Shown here: one piece after another, positions 6,225 to 7,985 of the stretch
Position numbering within the stretch: the stretch's first letter is position 1
How the letters are laid out: each line of letters begins with the position of its first letter
The notes under the pieces: generated by a model
Told to the model about the DNA's origin: nothing
Seen by the model: the letters and a program-made list of their open reading frames with translations, nothing else
Database searches by the model: none
Position numbers and translations under genes: made by a program
NCBI GenBank assembly: GCA_017650255.1
Contig: JAGCFG010000022.1
Location: 1-7,985 of the forward strand
DNA from: Alphaproteobacteria bacterium
GTDB lineage: Bacteria; Pseudomonadota; Alphaproteobacteria; RF32; CAG-239
Reading direction: 5' to 3'
DNA length: 7,985 nucleotides

Positions 6225-7090
6225 TGCCTTTTTTAGTTGATAAAAACACAAGGATATTAATTCAGGGCATTACCGGAACACAAGCATCTTTTCAAGTGCG
6301 AAGGTCCATAGAATATGGCAGCAATATTGTCTGCGGTGTTACGCCGGGCAAAGGAAAAACTGAACATTTGGGAGTGCCGGTTTTTGATACTGTGGCAGAA
6401 GCGGTGGCAAATACACATCCAGATGCAAGTCTTATCTTTGTTCCGGGAAGTTCTGTCAAACCGGCTGTTTCTGAGGCATTGTCTGCAGGAATAAAGCTTT
6501 TGGTATGTATTTCAGCGGGCGTGCCGGTTAATGATATGCTCGAGATAAACAATATGCTCTGTGTGGCAAAAGCAAGAATGATTGGTCCGAATACACCGGG
6601 GCTTATTGTACCAAACCAAACAAGAATGGGCATTTTTCCGGAAAATATATTCCATTCGGGTAATGTCGGAATTGTTTCTCGCTCGTCAACTCTTACATAT
6701 GAAGCTGTTTTGGAGGTTAATCGGAGCGGCAAAGGAGAATCTGCCGTTGTCGGTTTAGGCGACGATATGGTTATAGGTATGAATTTTGCTGATTCTTTGA
6801 AGCTGTTCCATGAAGATAACGATACTTCAGCCATTGTAATGATTGGAGAAATGGGGGGAGTTTTTGAAGAAGAAGGCGCTGATTGGTATAAAAATTATAA
6901 TAAGAAAAAACCGATAATCTGCTATATCGCAGGTGATGATCAGACTTTTAATAAAACAATCGGCTATACAAATGATATAATAACTCACGGACATATAACT
7001 CTGGAGATGAAAAAAAAGCATCTTAGACAATCCGGCATAATTGTTGTCGACAAAATGAACCAAATTCATGCAGCGCTGAGCCGGCTTTAA
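6224..7090 (+). CDS. sucD: succinate-CoA ligase-type alpha subunit lacking the phosphohistidine
   Basis: This is the alpha subunit of the same ligase, the one that binds CoA and normally carries the phosphorylated histidine. The product is 288 residues (289 in E. coli). The CoA-binding Rossmann domain is recognisable from LVDKNTRILIQGITGTQ (4-20), GVTPGKG (38-44) and HLGVPVF (48-54). The C-terminal domain keeps SRSSTLTYEAV and GEMGG with E209. An ungapped alignment places Tyr248 (codon 6965-6967, TAT) in GYTNDI exactly where the family has the catalytic His of GHAGAI. Other usual active-site residues differ too: GPNCPG is GPNTPG (T124), SRSGT is SRSST (S155), and GGDP is GDDM (179-182). The gene overlaps sucC by one base and has AGGAG 8 nt upstream. 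It is probably a heterodimer partner of the adjacent beta subunit, but ordinary succinyl-CoA synthetase activity is doubtful. Confidence 0.87.
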   Translation: MPFLVDKNTRILIQGITGTQASFQVRRSIEYGSNIVCGVTPGKGKTEHLGVPVFDTVAEAVANTHPDASLIFVPGSSVKPAVSEALSAGIKLLVCISAGVPVNDMLEINNMLCVAKARMIGPNTPGLIVPNQTRMGIFPENIFHSGNVGIVSRSSTLTYEAVLEVNRSGKGESAVVGLGDDMVIGMNFADSLKLFHEDNDTSAIVMIGEMGGVFEEEGADWYKNYNKKKPIICYIAGDDQTFNKTIGYTNDIITHGHITLEMKKKHLRQSGIIVVDKMNQIHAALSRL

Positions 7091-7091
7091 T

Positions 7092-7814
7092 ATGTTTAAG
7101 ATGATTTTTGAGGACTTGTTGAATTTTTTGTTTCCTTACCAATGTTTGAGGTGCGGCAAAATTTTGAACAAAGCGGGATATTTATGCGACGAATGCGTTG
7201 ATGAGATAAACTTTATTACTGCACCTTATTGTCATAAATGCGGTCATCCGTTGCAAGAAGAAAATGTGCAAGATGAGTTGCTTTGCGGAGGATGTAGCAA
7301 AAAGAAACATAGTTTTTATCGTTTTGCACGATCTGCAGTGGTTTATGATAACAGCAGTAAAAATCTTATTCTTGCTTTTAAGTTTTTTGACCAGACAGAA
7401 AATAGCGCTCTTTTGGCGGCAATGCTCAAAATTGCCGGCAAAGATATTTTTGAGGCGGGTGCAGATTTGTTGGTTCCGGTGCCTTTGCATTATACAAGGC
7501 TTATAAAGCGGAGATATAATCAGTCGGCATTGTTAGTGCAAAAACTGAGTAAAATGACTGATATTCCTTATGACAATTTTTCACTTATAAGAAAACGCAG
7601 GACAAAACCTCAAGTAGAGGTTTCGGGAAAAGAAAGGGCGACAAATGTGAAAAATGCCTTTGAAGTAAAATATCCTCAAAATGTAAAAGGCAGAAGAATA
7701 ATTTTGGTCGATGATATTATGACTACAGGATCGACAGTCAAAGAATCCGCTCTCGCGCTCAAGAGAGCCGGTGCAAAATCGGTTGATATTCTCACAATAG
7801 CGCGAACAATTTAA
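7092..7814 (+). CDS. comF: ComF-family phosphoribosyltransferase-like protein
   Basis: ComF/GntX family proteins join an N-terminal zinc-ribbon-like region to a type I phosphoribosyltransferase domain. In competent bacteria they help natural transformation at the stage of internalised single-stranded DNA; elsewhere the role is unclear. The 240-residue product has four CxxC pairs (C18/C21, C32/C35, C47/C50, C65/C68) for metal binding. These are followed by [18 protein letters not shown] (128-145), [11 protein letters not shown] (172-182), and the PRPP loop [12 protein letters not shown] (204-215) with the acidic pair D207-D208. All hallmarks are intact. It starts 1 nt after the sucD stop with no clear ribosome site, so coupled translation is likely; an ATG at 7101 is the alternative start. 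No other competence gene is in the window, so a transformation role is unproven. Confidence 0.9.
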   Translation: MFKMIFEDLLNFLFPYQCLRCGKILNKAGYLCDECVDEINFITAPYCHKCGHPLQEENVQDELLCGGCSKKKHSFYRFARSAVVYDNSSKNLILAFKFFDQTENSALLAAMLKIAGKDIFEAGADLLVPVPLHYTRLIKRRYNQSALLVQKLSKMTDIPYDNFSLIRKRRTKPQVEVSGKERATNVKNAFEVKYPQNVKGRRIILVDDIMTTGSTVKESALALKRAGAKSVDILTIARTI

Positions 7815-7945
7815 CGCTGTTCGAAAAAGTCTTTTCCAACGCCACAAACAGGACAAATCCAATCTTCCGGCAAGTCCTCAAAAGGAATATCGCCATCGTA
7901 GACATATCCACACACAGTGCATACCCATTGTTTTTCTTCGCTCAT
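7811..7945 (-). CDS. short rubredoxin
   Basis: Rubredoxin is a small electron carrier with one iron held by four cysteines, common in anaerobes and microaerobes where it feeds oxygen- and peroxide-reducing enzymes. This 44-residue protein has both metal-binding knuckles, CTVCGY (C9, C12) and CPVCG (C31, C34), and the conserved end VGKDFFE. It is shorter than the usual 52-54 residues. The stretch between the knuckles reads [14 protein letters not shown], lacking most of the loop normally holding a GxxxNGxxPGT-like segment. A similar loop-deleted rubredoxin is known from Desulfovibrio desulfuricans. The ATG at 7945 has AAGGAG 6 nt upstream (7957-7952). The gene is convergent with comF, the two TAA stops interlocking in one TTAA. 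The window ends 40 bases upstream of the start, so its promoter cannot be judged. Confidence 0.93.
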   Translation of the reverse strand: MSEEKQWVCTVCGYVYDGDIPFEDLPEDWICPVCGVGKDFFEQR

Positions 7946-7985
7946 TTTTTTCTCCTTTTTATATGGAAGATAATAATTTTTTTAA

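Noticed and set aside
6292..6834. A 180-codon open frame antisense to sucD, and a 140-codon one antisense to sucC (5798-6220)
   Set aside because: Both lie wholly inside clear family members on the plus strand, show no recognisable domain, and have no ribosome site. They are shadows of the coding frames.
6965..6967. Tyr248 as a simple sequencing error for His
   Set aside because: TAT differs from CAT by one base, but the next residues (TND instead of AGA) and distant pocket residues are also changed, so one error does not explain the pattern.
5031..7090. Malate-CoA ligase (MtkAB) as the identity of the SucCD-type pair
   Set aside because: HAGAR and the VPKG-like N-terminus recall MtkA, but MtkB keeps the GHAGAI phosphohistidine and MtkA keeps a normal glycine loop. 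Neither fits here.
7749..7768. Hairpin GCTCTC-N8-GAGAGC near the end of comF
   Set aside because: It is inside codons for the conserved C-terminal helix and is not followed by a T-run, so it is probably incidental.

Overview
This AT-rich window looks like a compact bacterial chromosome segment, most likely from an alphaproteobacterium. The evidence is the gene order sufD-sufS-sufT (DUF59 type) and protein sequences closest in style to alphaproteobacterial SufS, SufE, SucC and SucD. A low-GC, possibly host-associated lineage living with little oxygen would fit the base composition, the rubredoxin and the tight gene packing. That placement is inference; no marker in the window fixes the genus.

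Layout. (1) Bases 1-2714, plus strand: the 3' part of a SUF iron-sulfur cluster operon, with sufD (5' end outside the window), sufS and a sufT-like gene, all overlapping or nearly touching. (2) Bases 4497-2700, minus strand: a two-gene unit of a GNAT N-acetyltransferase followed, with a 20-nt overlap, by an M20 (ArgE/DapE-type) metallohydrolase. Its tail overlaps the tail of sufT by 15 nt. (3) Bases 4498-4619: the only real intergenic gap, a divergent promoter region with a good sigma70-type promoter for the minus-strand pair and an inverted repeat over its -35 box. (4) Bases 4620-7814, plus strand: sufE, sucC, sucD and a comF-family gene with gaps or overlaps of -1 to 9 nt. (5) Bases 7945-7811, minus strand: a 44-residue rubredoxin whose stop codon interlocks with the comF stop. 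No tRNA, rRNA, CRISPR, insertion sequence or convincing hairpin terminator was found.

How the genes work together. SufS and SufE are the cysteine desulfurase and its sulfur-accepting partner. SufD is part of the SufBCD scaffold (sufB and sufC presumably lie upstream), and SufT is an accessory maturation factor. Splitting sufE from the other suf genes and placing it with a SucCD-type acyl-CoA ligase is unusual.

The most interesting observation is in that ligase. The alpha subunit has Tyr248 where family members carry the phosphohistidine, and several neighbouring active-site residues are also changed. The beta subunit has a rewritten and lengthened glycine-rich loop. The fold, the Mg-binding residues and both reading frames are intact. 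The pair is therefore either a diverged ligase with changed chemistry or a paralogue that has lost normal succinyl-CoA synthetase activity while remaining under selection.
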